Source of the DNA: Budorcas taxicolor
Lineage: Eukaryota; Chordata; Mammalia; Artiodactyla; Bovidae
Assembly: GCF_023091745.1 (NCBI RefSeq)
Contig: NC_068933.1
Coordinates: 18,418,001 to 18,482,000 of the forward strand
DNA length: 64,000 bases
Direction: 5' to 3'
Each line of letters opens with the position of its first letter. The stretch's first letter is position 1. Below, piece after piece: positions 10,409-22,298 of this stretch. The translations under genes were made by a program, and so were the position numbers. The notes under the pieces are model-generated. The model worked only from the letters and a program-made list of their open reading frames with translations, was not told where the DNA came from and made no database searches.

Positions 10409-10622
10409 CAGTGACTCACTGGAAAAGACTGTGATGCTGGGAGGGATTGGGGGCAGGAGGAGAAGGGGACGACAGAGGATGAGATGGCTGGATAGCATCA
10501 CTGACTCGATGGACGTGAGTCTGAGTGAACTCTGGGAGTTGGTGACGGACAGGGAGGCCGGGCGTGCTGCAGTTCATGGGGTCACAGAGAGTCGGACACG
10601 ACTGAGCGACTGAACTGAACTG
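10409..10622 (+). mobile_element. BovB 3' end
   Basis: A 5'-truncated forward BovB. It encodes the C-terminal tail (GRRRRGRQRMRWLDSITDSM, then ...TESRTRLSD and a stop at 10611-10613) and ends in the actgaactga tail. This tail frame is intact. A Bov-tA follows within a few bases. Confidence 0.93.
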
Positions 10623-10624
10623 AT

Positions 10625-10832
10625 AGGGACTTCCCTGGTGGCTCAGCAGTAAAGAATCTGCCTGCAGTGCAGGAGACCGGGGTTTGATCCCTGGGTTGGG
10701 AAGATCCCCTGGAGAAGGATATGGCAACCCACTTCAGTAATCTTCCCTGGAAAATCCCATGGACAAAAGAGCCTAGTGAGCTACAGTCCCTGGGGTCACA
10801 AAGAGTCAGACACCATTGAGCAACTAACCCTT
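10625..10832 (+). mobile_element. Bov-tA SINE abutting BovB 3' end
   Basis: A full tRNA-like head (gggacttccctggtggctca) and Bov-A body start directly after the BovB tail. Because the Bov-A body derives from the BovB 3' end, the two form a direct repeat of about 60-100 bp. Confidence 0.93.
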
Positions 10833-11623
10833 TAACTATACTTTTAACACTTTAAGCACACTGGAAATAAAGATAAGTAGTAGATACAGTATTTGTAAAT
10901 CTTTTAAGAATATATTGGTGAGTTGGCAGGAAAGTAAGAAATACTAAGAATTATAAATCTAAGTCAAATCAGAAACCTGGAAAGGTAAGCAGAGCACTAA
11001 AATCAAGTTGTAACCATTGGGTATTAGCCATACTCAATGAGCTTCAGCTACAACATTTATGGCCAGGTGGGTGGAAGAGATTCAGAGCCAAAGCTAAAGC
11101 CAGTCCAAAATCTCACCCAGCTCTTCCAAGAGTGGGAATTCTGAAATTCAGAGAGAAGATTCATTAAGATAAAATAATAAAATAAAAGTTCCCCACATTT
11201 TCTATTTGGAACACTTTCCTTTACAGAAGCCAAAGAAAGAACAGATATGTGACATTTTTGCTCCCAGAAAGCAGGGCAGAGACACATGACCCAAGCCTGA
11301 ACAACCTGAGCCTGAACAAGCAGAGCTTCTGCTCAGGTTTAGGATCTTGAGAAAGTGATGCAAAGCTCTGAAGATGGTAGATATTCTGTCATTGTGACAG
11401 AGGAGTTAAGAGCACAGCAGCACCAGGGCAGTAACTTCATTAGCAGCAGGGCTAATGGCTGTGTTCTCAGCTGCCTAGTTTCATTTGGTTGCTCCCTATT
11501 TTATGAGTATGCTTCTCCAGACTTGTCACTGATTCTTCTAAAATATTTCTAATGAACATTACTTCTAATTAATTTTTACTAAAGTCAACCAGAGTTGATT
11601 TCTGATGCTTGCAACTTGAACAT
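10833..11623. other. Unassigned stretch
   Basis: About 0.8 kb with no gene, RNA or named repeat. The minus frame at 11057-11287 has no motif. Confidence 0.5.
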
Positions 11624-11632
11624 CTCATTAAT

Positions 11633-11859
11633 GGGCTTTCTAGGTGGCGCTAGTGGTAAAGAACCCACCTGCCAATACAGGCGGTGCAAAAGACCCAAAT
11701 CGATTTAGCTTGGGAAGATATTCTGAAGAAGGGCATGGCGACCCATTCCAGTATTCTTGCCTGGAGAATCCCATGGACAGAGGAGTCTAGTGGGGCTACA
11801 ACCCATAGGGTCACATAGAGTCGGATAGGACTGAAGCAACTTAGCATGCACACACACAC
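11633..11859 (+). mobile_element. Bov-tA SINE with target duplication
   Basis: Forward Bov-tA: head gggctttctaggtggcgcta, body ending near cttagcatgcacacac. ctcattaat occurs at 11624-11632 and 11860-11868 as the duplicated target. Confidence 0.93.
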
Positions 11860-11976
11860 CTCATTAATAAAAATCTCTCTTCAAACTTAGAAACCTTCAA
11901 CGTTCAAGCCAGAGAATTATACCTGGGGAGAAGTCACCCAGAAAAGCAAAATGTAAATAAAAGGTGTTAATCTGGA

Positions 11977-12281
11977 AGAGTCAGTCTTAAAGGAAATCAG
12001 TCCTGAATATTCATGGGAAGGACTGATGCTGAAACTGAAGCTCCAATACTTTGGCCACCTGATGCAAAGAACTGACTCATTGGAAAGGACCCTGCTGTTG
12101 GGAGAGATTGAGAGCAGGAGGAGAAGGGGACGACAAGATGAGACGGTTGGATGTTGTCACCGACTTGATGGACATGAGTTTGGGCAAGCTCTGGGAGTTG
12201 ATGATGGACAGGGAGGCCTGGCGTGCTGCAGTCCATGGGGTTGCAAAGAGTCAGACATGACTGAGTGACTGAACTGAACTG
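11977..12281 (+). mobile_element. BovB 3' end with short target duplication
   Basis: A 5'-truncated BovB covering the last ~90 codons of ORF2 and the tail. The frame 12026-12268 is shifted near 12136 by a small deletion in the GRQRMRW segment. aatctgga flanks it at 11969-11976 and 12282-12289. Confidence 0.92.
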
Positions 12282-12289
12282 AATCTGGA

Positions 12290-12770
12290 TGAGTTTTCTC
12301 ACAGATACCAATTGCTGGAGACCAGGGGTCTATCCAGGGTTCTGACCTCCATTATAACTCTATGACCTAGAAAGCCTTGGTTATAATCCTAAACTTTCTG
12401 CTCAATATCTTCCTAAACTTTCATCCATATGTCTATGACTCATGGCCATTCCAATAACCTGTCTTGAATCTTCATGGTCCAGTCACACCCTGACTAATTT
12501 ACATCAAGAAGAATTATGATGCTCATTTTCCAAATCATAAAACTGAAATTAGTTTAGTAGCTTGACAAAGTGAGGAGCAAGAAGCCTAGATTTCCACAAT
12601 TAATGTTGCCTCAAGGTACTAATAATTTGTCTCGTTTTGTTTTCATAGATGGATTCTCATTTATTTTTGTATGAACATGTAGTAAGCACCTGCAATGATC
12701 CCAGCACTTTGCTAGGTATTCTAGCTGATAGAAAGAAACAGTCTTCCGTTAGGAAGGCCTGAAGTAAGAA
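12290..12770. other. Unassigned, possible old-repeat trace
   Basis: No gene. 12660-12760 (agcacctgcaatgatcccag...) looks like a heavily decayed mammalian-wide repeat; not classified further. Confidence 0.4.
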
Positions 12771-12930
12771 TGAGTCACTTTCAATTCTGGCTTGTCCAAT
12801 TACTCTGTGTGAATTTGGATCAATTTTTTTAAAGCCTCAGTTTCCTTATCTACTGGGGATGATACTCATCTGCTGTGTATTCCTGACATAGCTATTATGA
12901 GAGTTAAATGTTAGTTGTTGACAGTAAAGT
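12771..12930 (+). mobile_element. MIR SINE
   Basis: The MIR core is recognisable: gtgtgaatttggatcaattt, then cctcagtttccttatctact, then gctattatgagagttaaatg. Confidence 0.72.
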
Positions 12931-12984
12931 AATAAAATGTTATTTCAAGTACTTGGAAACAAGAAAATTAAGATCACTCTCTAA

Positions 12985-13605
12985 GGGTATTATATCACTT
13001 ATATATGGAATCTAACAAAACCAAACTCATAAAAATGGAGAGTAGAATGTTGGTTACTGGGGGCTAAGGTGTAGGGAATTTAGGAGATGTTATTCAAGGG
13101 TACAACTTAAAACTAGTAGATAAGTAAGTCCTGGAGACCTAAGGCACAGCTCAGTGATTACAGATTTTAAAATATTATATTATAAACTTGTTAACAAAAT
13201 GGCCAAGAGAGCAGATCTTAGTTCTACCCACCACCAAAATGAAATGATGTGATAGAAGTGCTAACTAACACTGCAGTGAAAAACCATATTGAAATATAGT
13301 GTTAGCGTTAGTTGCTCAGTCGTGTCCGACTCTTTGCAACCCCATGGACCGTAGCCCTCCAGGCTCCTCTGTCCATGGGGATTCTCCAGGCAAGAATACT
13401 GGAGAATGGAATAGGCTGGAATGGGTTGCCATGCCCTCCTCAAGGGGGTCTTCCCTACTCAGGGATCGAACCCAGGTTTCTCGCATTGCAGGAGGATTCT
13501 TTACCAGCTCTGCCACCAGGGAAGCCCATAAATGTATCAAATCAACATGCTGAGCACCTTAAACATACACAATGTTATATGCAAATTATATCTTAACAAA
13601 GATAA
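12985..13605 (+). mobile_element. L1M 3' UTR, split by Bov-tA
   Basis: The pieces 12985-13299 and 13528-13605 match the old L1 3' UTR: ttggttactgggggctaagg, aaacttgttaacaaaatggc, then taaacatacacaatgttata and aattatatcttaacaaagat. A second, better-preserved copy lies at 44031-44525. Confidence 0.72.
13300..13527 (-). mobile_element. Bov-tA SINE with ~20-bp internal duplication
   Basis: Reverse Bov-tA, full length. Around 13401-13430 the 'ctggagtgggttgcc' segment is expanded to tggagaatggaataggctgg before aatgggttgcc, an internal duplication-like insertion not seen in the other copies. Confidence 0.92.
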
Positions 13606-13734
13606 ACTTTAAAATATCGCTCTTCATGAATTAAATTATGAAATCAAGACCCAAAGTATCAGAACCAAGCTAAGTGACATCACCTTAAGGAGACAGAATA
13701 AATTGCAGGTCAGCAAAATAAGCAATAATCTGAA

Positions 13735-13998
13735 CTTATAGTTGCCAAGGGGGAAAGGAGGGACAGATAAGTTGGTAGATTGGGATGGACATATACACAC
13801 TATAATATGTAAAATGGATAACTAATAAAGACCTACTGTATAGCCCAGGAACTCTACTCAATACTCTGTAATGACCTATATGGGAAAAGAATCTAAATAA
13901 GAGTGGATATGTGTCTATGTATTATTGACTCACTTTGCTGTACAGCAGAAACTAACACCACACTGTAAATCAACTATACTCCAATGAAAATTTAATAA
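13735..13998 (+). mobile_element. Ruminant/artiodactyl L1 3' end
   Basis: L1 3' UTR landmarks: aaagacctactgtatagccc, ctttgctgtacagcagaaac, and aaatcaactatactccaatg followed by a short A/T-rich tail. It is 5'-truncated and non-coding. Confidence 0.85.
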
Positions 13999-14390
13999 AT
14001 AAATAAACAATAATCTGATTCATCACATTAAAGAACTTAACAATTGGATGTGGCAGTGGTAAAATGGATTGTCAAAAGCAGCAAACAAAAAGTCAGAGAT
14101 GAAGACATTGAGGGCAGTCTCAAACAGAGAACCTTAGCTGAAGGATTTTAGCATAATGGTTACATTAGCAAGACCCCTTGCATGGCAGAGATTAAAAATA
14201 CCAAACTTAGAACTTTCTTAGCCTCTTTGTGGGCAAGTGACCATCTAGAAATGTTTAGATTTCTAAAGCAGGTCTGTCTACAGGATGATGTTCAAATGAG
14301 CATTCTTGTTGATGTAATCACTATAGTTCACTTTGGAAAAGTGAATTTTAAATTAGTCTTATGAGTTTGGCTTCTGCAAGTTCTACCCTC
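13999..14390. other. Unassigned stretch
   Basis: No gene or named repeat. A 60-codon frame at 14182-14364 shows no motif. Confidence 0.45.
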
Positions 14391-16106
14391 ATTGTAGATG
14401 ATTTGTTTTTTTTGTTTTTTTTTTTGTTTGTTTGTTTGTTTTTTTACTTTATTTTACTTTACAATACTGCATTGGTTTTGCCATACATTGACATGAATCC
14501 ACCACAGGTGTACATGGGTTCCCAAACATGAACCTCCCTCCCACCTCCCTCCCTATAACATCTCTCTGGGTCATCACCATTCACCAGCCCCAAGCATGCT
14601 GTATCCTGCGTTGGACATAGACTGGCAATTCGATTCTTACATGATAGTATGTTACAATGCCATTCTCCCAAATCATCCCACCCTCTCCCTCTCCCTCTGA
14701 GTCCAAAAGTCCGTTATACACATCTGTGTCTTTTTTGCTGTCTTGCATACAGGGTCGTCATTGCCATCTTTCTAAATTCCATATATATGTGTTAGCATAC
14801 TGTATTGGTGTTTTTTTTTTTCTGGCTTACTTCACTCTGTATAATCGGCTCCAGTTTCATCCATCTCATCAGAACTGATTCAAATGTATTCTTTTTAACA
14901 GCTGAGTAATACTCCATTGTGTATATGTACCACAGCTTTCTTATCCATTCATCTGCTGATGGACATCTAGGTTGTTTCCATGTCCTGGCTATTATAAACA
15001 GTGCTGCGATGAACACTGGGGTACATGTGTCTCTTTCAATTCTGGTTTCCTTGGTGTGTATGTCCAGCAGTGGGATTGCTGGGTCATAAGGTAGTTCTAT
15101 TTGCAATTTTTTAAGGAATCTCCACACTGTTCTCCAAAGTGGCTGTACTAGTTTGCATTCCCACCAACAGTGTAGGAGGGTTCCCTTTTCTCCACACCGT
15201 CTCCAGCATTTATTGCTTGCAGATTTTTGGATTGCAGCTATTCTGACTGGTGTGAAGTGGTACCTCATTGTGGTTTTGATTTGCATTTCTCTAATAATGA
15301 GTGATGTTGAGCATCTTTTCATGTGTTTGTTAGCCATCCGTATGTCTTCTTTGGAGAAATGTCTATTTAGTTCTTTGGCCCATTTTTTGATTGGGTCGTT
15401 TATTTTTCTGGAATTGAGCTACATAAGTTGCTTGTATATTTTTGAGATTAGTTGTTTGTCAGTTGCTTCATTTGCTATTATTTTCTCCCATTCAGAAGGC
15501 TGTCTTTTCACTTTGCTTATATTTTCCTTTGTTGTGCAGAAGCTTTTAATTTTAATTAGATCCCATTTGTTTATTTTTGCTTTTATTTCCAGTATTCTGG
15601 GAGGTGGATCATAGAGGATCCTGCTGTGATTTATGTCGGAGAGTGTTTTGCCTATATTCTCCTCTAGGAGTTTTATAGTTTCTGGTCTTACATTTAGATC
15701 TTTAATCCATTTTGAGTTTATTTTTGTGTGTGGTGTTAGAAAGTGATCTAGTTTCATTCTTTTACAAGTGGTTGACCAGTTTTCCCAGCACCACTTGTTA
15801 AAGAGATTGTCTTTACTCCATTGTATATTCTTGCCTCCTTTGTCAAAGATAAGGTGTCCATATGTGTGTGGATTTATCTCTGGGCTTTCTATTTTGTTCC
15901 ATTGATCTATATGTCTGTCTTTGTGCCAGTACCATACTGTCTTGATGACTGTGGCTTTGTAGTAGAGCCTGAAGTCAGGCAAGTTGATCCCTCCAGTTCC
16001 ATTCTTCTTTCTCAAGATTGCTTTGGCTATTCGAGGTTTTTTGTATTTCCATACAAATCTTGAAATTATTTGTTCTAGTTCTGTGAAAAATTGTAGATGA
16101 TTTGTT
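14391..16106 (-). mobile_element. Young 5'-truncated L1 with 17-bp target duplication
   Basis: A 1.68-kb L1 (14408-16089) in reverse orientation, bounded by attgtagatgatttgtt at 14391-14407 and 16090-16106. The left side is the T-rich complement of the A-tail (14403-14450). Next come the L1 3' UTR and the C-terminal 430 codons of ORF2. The perfect 17-bp duplication and a nearly open frame point to a recent insertion. Confidence 0.96.
14792..16089 (-). pseudogene. L1 ORF2 C-terminal fragment, one stop codon
   Basis: The C-terminal ~430 codons of L1 ORF2 are open from the insertion edge to the natural stop at 14792-14794, except for one TAG at 15419-15421. Downstream of that stop lies the cysteine-rich motif of LINE-1 ORF2 (C-W-R-R-C followed by HCWWEC) and then PLLDIHTK / MEYYSAVKKN-type conserved blocks. 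Upstream are the NGTGGINLPDFRLYYKA and WYWHKDRHIDQWNKIE blocks. The endonuclease and RT catalytic core are absent through 5' truncation. The leading residues MSTNHLQ come from the target duplication. Confidence 0.93.
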
Positions 16107-18864
16107 GACAAAATCTAGTCTCTGAGCCTACCAGCTTGAGAGCCAGACCCTAAATTTGCCTGTGTGGTAGCCTCCTGGGAAAACTCACAAAAGGTGCCCA
16201 ATGCTCTTCTCTCTTTGCTGAGTACTGACCCTGCACGCAAACATGCAGTGAATATTGTCAGGTATAAATATGAGGTATTGGAATAAATACTTAGATTATT
16301 TTGCATCCTTTACTAAGTGCCACTTTCAAGCGAAAAAGCAGATAAAATCCCAGTAAAAAGCAAAAATACCAGCAGAAAAGCAGAAAAACAAAAATCAAAA
16401 AACAAACAAACTTGGATACGGGAAGATATTGAAAGACAAACAATGATAGTATCAGTTCTTTAAACATGTAGACATTTTCAACTGGACTTTTTTTTAAGAA
16501 TAAAAATCTAAAGCATTTTAAAAAAAACTAAAGTATAAGAGCTCTTAAAATTATAAGCTAGATACAAATATGGGCTAAAGGCACAATTTTGACATCTCAC
16601 CTACCCAAAAGGAGGAGAAAATGAATCTGGGGTGGTTTCACTGAGTCATTTGAAACTCACAAAAAGAAAAAAAAATTGAGTTATTGAGTTATGATATTAA
16701 TGAGCATCCATTCACACATTGCCTGAAGATAATGAGGCCATACTCTCACAGAGTAGGATAAGTAATTAATGCTTCCAATTATCATGAATCTTCAGAGGAA
16801 ACAACAGTTAGGACCCGCCACAAGCTATGCTTTACAGATTGTCGTAGCCAGGGGAGAAAAAGTCTTAGGAAGAGTGAAAATTTTGTATCACTTTCTCTAC
16901 TGGAACACACAAATCAAGCTATTTAGAAATATATTTTTATTATATGGGAAACAAAAATATTTTTTTTCTAAAGTACTCAACTTACTGCATCCACTCAAAT
17001 TGTAACAAAAGGTTTCACAAACTCTCTAGCCTCACATGGTGGGTCTGGTCTTCGGTAACTTCATCCGCTTATAACCCCAGGCTCTTTTCATGGATTGGCT
17101 TCTAATTTCGTAAAGCTCCAAATATATAGCTACGGGAAAATTCAGAACAGGCTCATGAGTTTTGCACTTGGGTAACTAAAAGGGATGTTGCCTTGTTAAT
17201 CTCAAAGGATTGGCAGAACAATTTTATCACATTTTCTGAAAAAAAAATCTATACAGATTTAAGGTCGAGTTCTGGATTTAATTGAAGTAACCTTTTGTGC
17301 AATCTAGCTTTAATGAAGTGCAATGAAGTTAAACTCCATGGGGGCCATTAATCTGAAACACTCCATTTAAAAACTACAAGGGGAGTTTTTAATAAACAGT
17401 GTGAACTAATGCCCATGTGGAAAGGTAATTGAGAGGGAACTGGTGTCTGGGCCAGATTGTTATTAAACCCTTATCACAGGTAAAACTGAAACCCCCAATG
17501 GCAAGCTGCCCTGTGATTTATATTGCCCTTCCCATCCTAACTTTAAAAGAAAGGCTACCTTTAATAATGAAAAAATCCTGTGACTAAGCTATAAAATAAC
17601 TGAGCAATTACTTAGAATAATTTATACAGTGCAATACACTGACCTTGCTTTAAGCATAAAATCTACAAAATAACTTTGGCAATAAAATTGTGAACTACTA
17701 AAAAGACTAAAGGTTTTAACCATTTTTATTGTGTATCACCTGGGGGGACCATAAATACGCATTATACTCTAATCACAGGGCTTAAGAAAATTCATAATTT
17801 TTTTCCCTTAAAATGCCTTTTCAGAGAAAAGTTTGCTCAGGTTGGCCAATTGCAAGTCGAGAATTCCAATGCCCTTGCTTTAAAAGGATCACATGTCATT
17901 TCTACAATATTTTTTTCTCCACCTGTGAATTCTGCCTGACTCTCTCTTTTCACTAACCAGGCATGGCCTGTGGAGGAAAACTGGCAATAACGTTTCTGTG
18001 TTACCTATTTAAATATTTACTCTTTCAAAATTAAAAAAAGAAGAAGAAGGAAACTGGGCTATATTGCAATAATAAGAATTGATGCTGTCACCTCAGCCCA
18101 CTGAGGCAAGAGTGCTTCTATTTCTGGATACATGAATAATACCCCACCACTCAGCAATCCAGAATCAATGTTTCCACTTTCCACGGTGGCTTTCAAAAAC
18201 AAAGTTAAGCTTTTACTCTCATCTGGCGTCAGAGCAACAGATAACCAAGCATGACATTTCACTCTAGCTGCCTTCAATTTCTCAATCACCATAGCTGAGC
18301 AAACACTTTTTCTCTGAATGCTTTGAGTTCATGAAATGATTCCAACAGATTGTCTTTCAATGGTCTTCAAATTCCATGAAATCCAGTCGATTTCTGCAAG
18401 ATTGGAATATCGGTACTTTAAAACACTGTAGAAACAAGTTTCAAGGCAGCGTCTTCTCTTTCGGCCATAAAAACTGTGTACTCCTAAGGTTTACCTTGCT
18501 TTACTCCCAATAAACTTAGCTAGTTTAGCTCCCAAATGGTAACAAAGTCACAAAGATGTCACCCCTGGGGTGGCTTTACATAAACAGACGCTGGAGGAAA
18601 ACCTCTTCAGTCACAAATACTGCCTGAATAGTTCACCTTTAGCATTCCTTGAACTATAAGCATGAGAGAGTTACTGCTTGAAAGCAAAAGGGCTTTAAGC
18701 TATAATGCATAAAGCCATTATTAGTCTCTTAAATACACCCAGCAAAATAGCTAAGCCATAACGTGAAGGGGCAGTAAAAGAATGAGAAATACGATAGAGG
18801 CAAAGGAAAAGTTCTGGGAGCTCTAGCCCCAGTGAGGCCCTTCAGAAAATGAGTTCGGTTCTTA
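16107..18864. other. Longest repeat-poor stretch (2.8 kb)
   Basis: No recognisable interspersed repeat. 17040-18660 is more balanced in composition than the AT-rich repeats around it. It contains clustered motif-like words (TTATCA and ATTGTT near 17460-17480, TAATTG near 17426, TTTAATAA near 17388). No multi-exon coding signal was found. The 77-codon minus frame at 18059-18292 has no known motif. It is the best candidate here for conserved non-coding sequence, but conservation cannot be seen from one sequence. Confidence 0.4.
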
Positions 18865-19350
18865 ATGGTTGCTGGGGAAAGCATGGGGAGATGGGATAGT
18901 TAGAGAGTTTAGGACTGTCATGTATATGCTATATTTAAAATGAATAACCAGCAAGAACCTATCTCAGGTGGTGCTGATGGTAAAGAACCCACCTGGCAGT
19001 GCAGGAGACATGAGAGACTTGGGTTCGTTCCCTGAGTCGGGAAGATCCCCTGGAGGTGGGCATGGCAACCCACTGCAGTATTCTTGCCTGGAGAATCCCA
19101 TGGACAGAGGGGCCTCGTGGGCTACAGTCAACAGGATCACAAAGAGCTGGACATGGCTGAAGCAACTTAGCTCACTCGTATATTACAGGGAACTCTGCTC
19201 AATGTTACATGGCAACTTGGGTGGGAGAGGAATTTGGGCGAGAATGGATACATATATATATATAGTTGAGTCCCTTTGCTGTCCATCTAAAACTATCACA
19301 ATACTGTTAATCAGCTATATTTCCAGATGAAAGATAAAGTTTAAAAAAGA
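18865..19350 (+). mobile_element. L1 3' end split by Bov-tA
   Basis: The L1 3' UTR is in two pieces: 18865-18962 (tatatgctatatttaaaatg, gcaagaacct) and 19181-19350 (attacagggaactctgctca, cctttgctgtccatctaaaa, gttaatcagctatatttcca). A Bov-tA separates them. Confidence 0.82.
18963..19180 (+). mobile_element. Bov-tA SINE inside L1 3' end
   Basis: Forward Bov-tA (caggtggtgctgatggtaaa to gctgaagcaacttagc). It interrupts the L1 phrase for 'cctactgtatagcacaggg'. Confidence 0.9.
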
Positions 19351-19574
19351 AAATGATTTCTGGTTCCCTCGGGAAGACGTGCACTCAACTAGGGTCACCT
19401 GAGACGGGAGGAACTGGGGTTGCATGTGGTCACAAAAATGAAAGGTATAATATTGAAAAAAAAGAAAAGATGGCACCAAGGTTCAAGGCAAGCATGGTAT
19501 TGTCAGGTCCTCTGTCTTGGCCCTAGAAGGTACACTGAGCCTCAGAGAACACAGCCATGAACAAAGGCCCGAAT

Positions 19575-19810
19575 CTTCACTAGCCCACGTGTGCTCAGTC
19601 CTGTCCAACTCTTTGCAACCCCATGGACTGTAGCCCACCAGACTTCTCTGTCTGTAGTACTTTCCCCGGAAGAATACCATAGTGGGTTGCCATTTCCTCC
19701 TCCAGAGGATCTTCCCCACCCAGGGATCAAACTGGTGTCTCCCGCATCTCTTGCATTGATAGGCAGATTCTCTACCACTGAGCCACCTGGGAAGCCCTTC
19801 ACTAGCCCAC
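19575..19810 (-). mobile_element. Bov-tA SINE with 14-bp target duplication
   Basis: Reverse Bov-tA between cttcactagcccac at 19575-19588 and 19797-19810. It is complete, ending with the complement of the tRNA-like head (agccacctgggaagccc). Confidence 0.95.
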
Positions 19811-20375
19811 AGGCAGCCAATCCTTGGGTGAACCTCACATCCTCCAGAAGAGAAAGCAGCCTTTCTGAGTGGGGAAAGTCTCTCCCTAATCTCAGGACTG
19901 GGAAACTGCCTTAGGAAGGAGATTAAGAATCCCACACATCTAATTTCACACCCTCACAAAATTCCACTAAAATATCATGAAAAAAAAGCTTTTCAGGGCC
20001 TAGACCTACCGGGATGGGGAGAAGGGGAGAAGGAAAAAAAAAAAAACCACAGCTGGAAAGCAGAAAGACATGTGGCAATTTATTGGCAGACCAAAGAAAG
20101 ACAACTCCTCAACCAGCAGTAAAGAAAGCCAATAATCAATTTGACTTGACTCGCCAAGATCCCTATAGGTTTATGGAACCACATAACTCTGGACATAGAG
20201 TGAGAGGAGAGGAATGTTGAGAAGCCTATTTGAAAACAGATAGACGTCCAGATCCCAAACATAAGTATACATGTTCAGAACACCACCAATAGGATAGTGT
20301 AGGGGAGGAAAAATAATTTTCCCTCTACCCTTCTGAGTGTTTGGCTGAAAACCCTGCAATTTAAAAAAAAAAACA
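19811..20375. other. Unassigned stretch
   Basis: No gene. A12-type run at 20034-20046. Confidence 0.45.
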
Positions 20376-20609
20376 GATTAACCAAAGAGAAACGAACAGA
20401 AGTTTATTAACATGCATACTTCATGTATATGTGAAAGCTATCTAGAGGAAAAGGAGTAACTCCCTGAGGTGGCTTGGAATTCAGGCTTAAATACCATCTT
20501 AATAAGGCAAGGGGAGGGGAGATGATTTTTAGGAGGCTGAATGGTCCCTAGCAGAACAGACAGGAGATTCACTGATGAAGGGAAAGCATATAGACGCCAA
20601 TACAGAGAC
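20376..20609 (-). other. Possible fossil LTR or other repeat, part 1
   Basis: With 20900-21180 this may form one old element split by an L1 3' end: agaagtttattaacatgcat, gcttaaataccatctta. The family is not recognised and the strand is a guess. Confidence 0.25.
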
Positions 20610-20899
20610 AGACGTGGGGGCACGTTGGGAAAGGGGAGGGGAGCATGGGTTGAGAGAGCAGCATTGACATGTATACACTTTCCATGTGTAAAATAGATAG
20701 CTAGAGGGAAGCACTGTATAGCACCGGGAGCTCCGCTCTGCGTGATGACCTAGAGGGTGGGATGGGGCTGGGGGAGGGACGGTCACAAAGGAGGGCGTGT
20801 ATGTGTACACAGAGCTGATCCACTTTGTTCTACAGTGGAAACTAAAGGAACGCTGTAAAGAAATTATACTCCAAAATAATAATAATAATAAGACGGGAG
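20610..20899 (+). mobile_element. L1 3' end (older subfamily)
   Basis: L1 3' UTR: agcattgacatgtatacact, aatagatagctagagggaag, ctttgttctacagtggaaac, then ttatactccaaaataataat ending in an (ATA)n-like tail. Confidence 0.8.
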
Positions 20900-21180
20900 G
20901 CACAATAGTTTGTGACAATGTGGGTCTGAGGATGGTGTCATTTATAGCCTCCTCTTCTGGTGACAAGTCCATCTTTCCTGGCTAATGAAACTCCTGGAGG
21001 GGATCTGCGACCACAGATTTCCTTTGGGGGCATTGGTCTTTAGGCAGGTAAAGACCTTTCAGAGAAAGCCTCTCCCTGCATTGCTGTTTTTCAAATGTCT
21101 TCAGTTTAATGAATATAACAAAGCAGCACGTGTTGATATTGCATGCTCTGATCTCCTTAAGGGTCCAAAAGATACAAAAT
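20900..21180 (-). other. Possible fossil LTR or other repeat, part 2
   Basis: cctggctaatgaaactcctg, aggggatctgcgacc, gtccaaaagatacaaaat. It reads like an old dispersed repeat; see 20376-20609. Unclassified. Confidence 0.25.
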
Positions 21181-21267
21181 AAAAAAGAAGACAGTGTCCA
21201 TCCAGGATGAACACTGGCTGACTAACAGGAGTCAACGAAAGAGGGAAAAGAGAAACAGGATCGATGT

Positions 21268-21820
21268 GGGCTGATCAGTTCAATTCAGTCACTCAGTTGT
21301 GTCCAACTCTTTGCAACCCCATGAACTGCAGCACGCCAGGTCTCCCTGTCCGTCACCAACTCCGGGAGTTCACTCAAACTCATGTCCATCGAGTCAGTGA
21401 TGTCATCCAGCCATCTCATCCTCTGTCGTCCCCTTCTCCTCCTGCCCCCAATCCCTCCCAGCATCAGAGTCCTTTCCAGTGAGTCAACTCTTCGCATGAG
21501 GTAGCCAAAGTATTGGAGTTTCAACTTTAGCATCATTCCTTCCAAAGAACATCCAGGACTGATCTCCTTTAGAATGGACTGGTTGGATCTCCTTGCAGTC
21601 CAAGGGACTCTCAAGAGTCTTCTCCAACACCACAGTTCAAAAGCATCAATTCTTCAGGGCTCAGCTTTCTTCACAGTCCAACTCTCACATCCATACATGA
21701 CCACTGGAAAAACCATAGCCTTGACTAGACGGACCCTTGTTGGCAAAGAAATGTCTCTGCTTTTTAATATGCTATCTAGGTTGGTCATAACTTTCCTTCC
21801 AAGGAGTAAGCGTCTTTAGT
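21268..21820 (-). mobile_element. BovB 3' end, 550 bp
   Basis: Reverse BovB covering the last ~165 codons of ORF2. The minus frame 21285-21614 is open for the terminal 109 residues (LKLQYFGYLMRR, RQRMRWLDDITDSMD, ending TQLSD). Upstream the frame is broken. The 3' tail is shortened (caattcagtc). Confidence 0.94.
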
Positions 21821-22298
21821 CCTTGGGCTGACGGCATCCCTCAAATGTCTTCTCTGGTTCCAGGTTCCAGTAACTGCTTCCTCCCCTTGCCCTGCAGGCT
21901 TACTTACTGGAGGGAAAAAAGCCTTACTCTTACTGGCTCCAGCGTACTGCAGCCTCCTACACCTTTGTAAACATTCCCTTTATTAGATACTTCTTGAAGT
22001 TTGCCATCTGAATCCTGTCACAACGATGTTCCCAGCATCCTTTATCTGTAAGATCCTGGAGGATGTGCATCACCAAAAAAAAAAAGGAAGAAAGAAGGAA
22101 TCTGGACTAAAAGGAAAAGTGAGATACAGGAAACAGAGAAGCAAAGTGGTCAATGAGATGCCCACAATAATATAAAGGGAGTGCCGGGGATCGCGCAGCG
22201 GACTGTGGGGTATGGAAGCAGGGTCGGGTGGCATCAGCTCTGAAGATTCTGGAGAAGATTACTTAGAAGATGGGAGACTCAAAACACTTAACAGAGGA
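21821..22298. other. Unassigned stretch
   Basis: No named repeat or gene. A-run at 22075-22085. 22180-22215 (gggagtgccggggatcgcgc) is locally CpG-rich. Confidence 0.4.

Noticed and set aside
15153..15614. 153-codon plus frame with hydrophobic stretches, membrane-protein-like
   Set aside because: Antisense of L1 ORF2; the apparent membrane segments come from A-rich codons read backwards.
18059..18292. 77-codon minus frame in the repeat-poor island considered as an exon
   Set aside because: No convincing splice borders and no recognised motif; kept only as part of the possible non-coding island.
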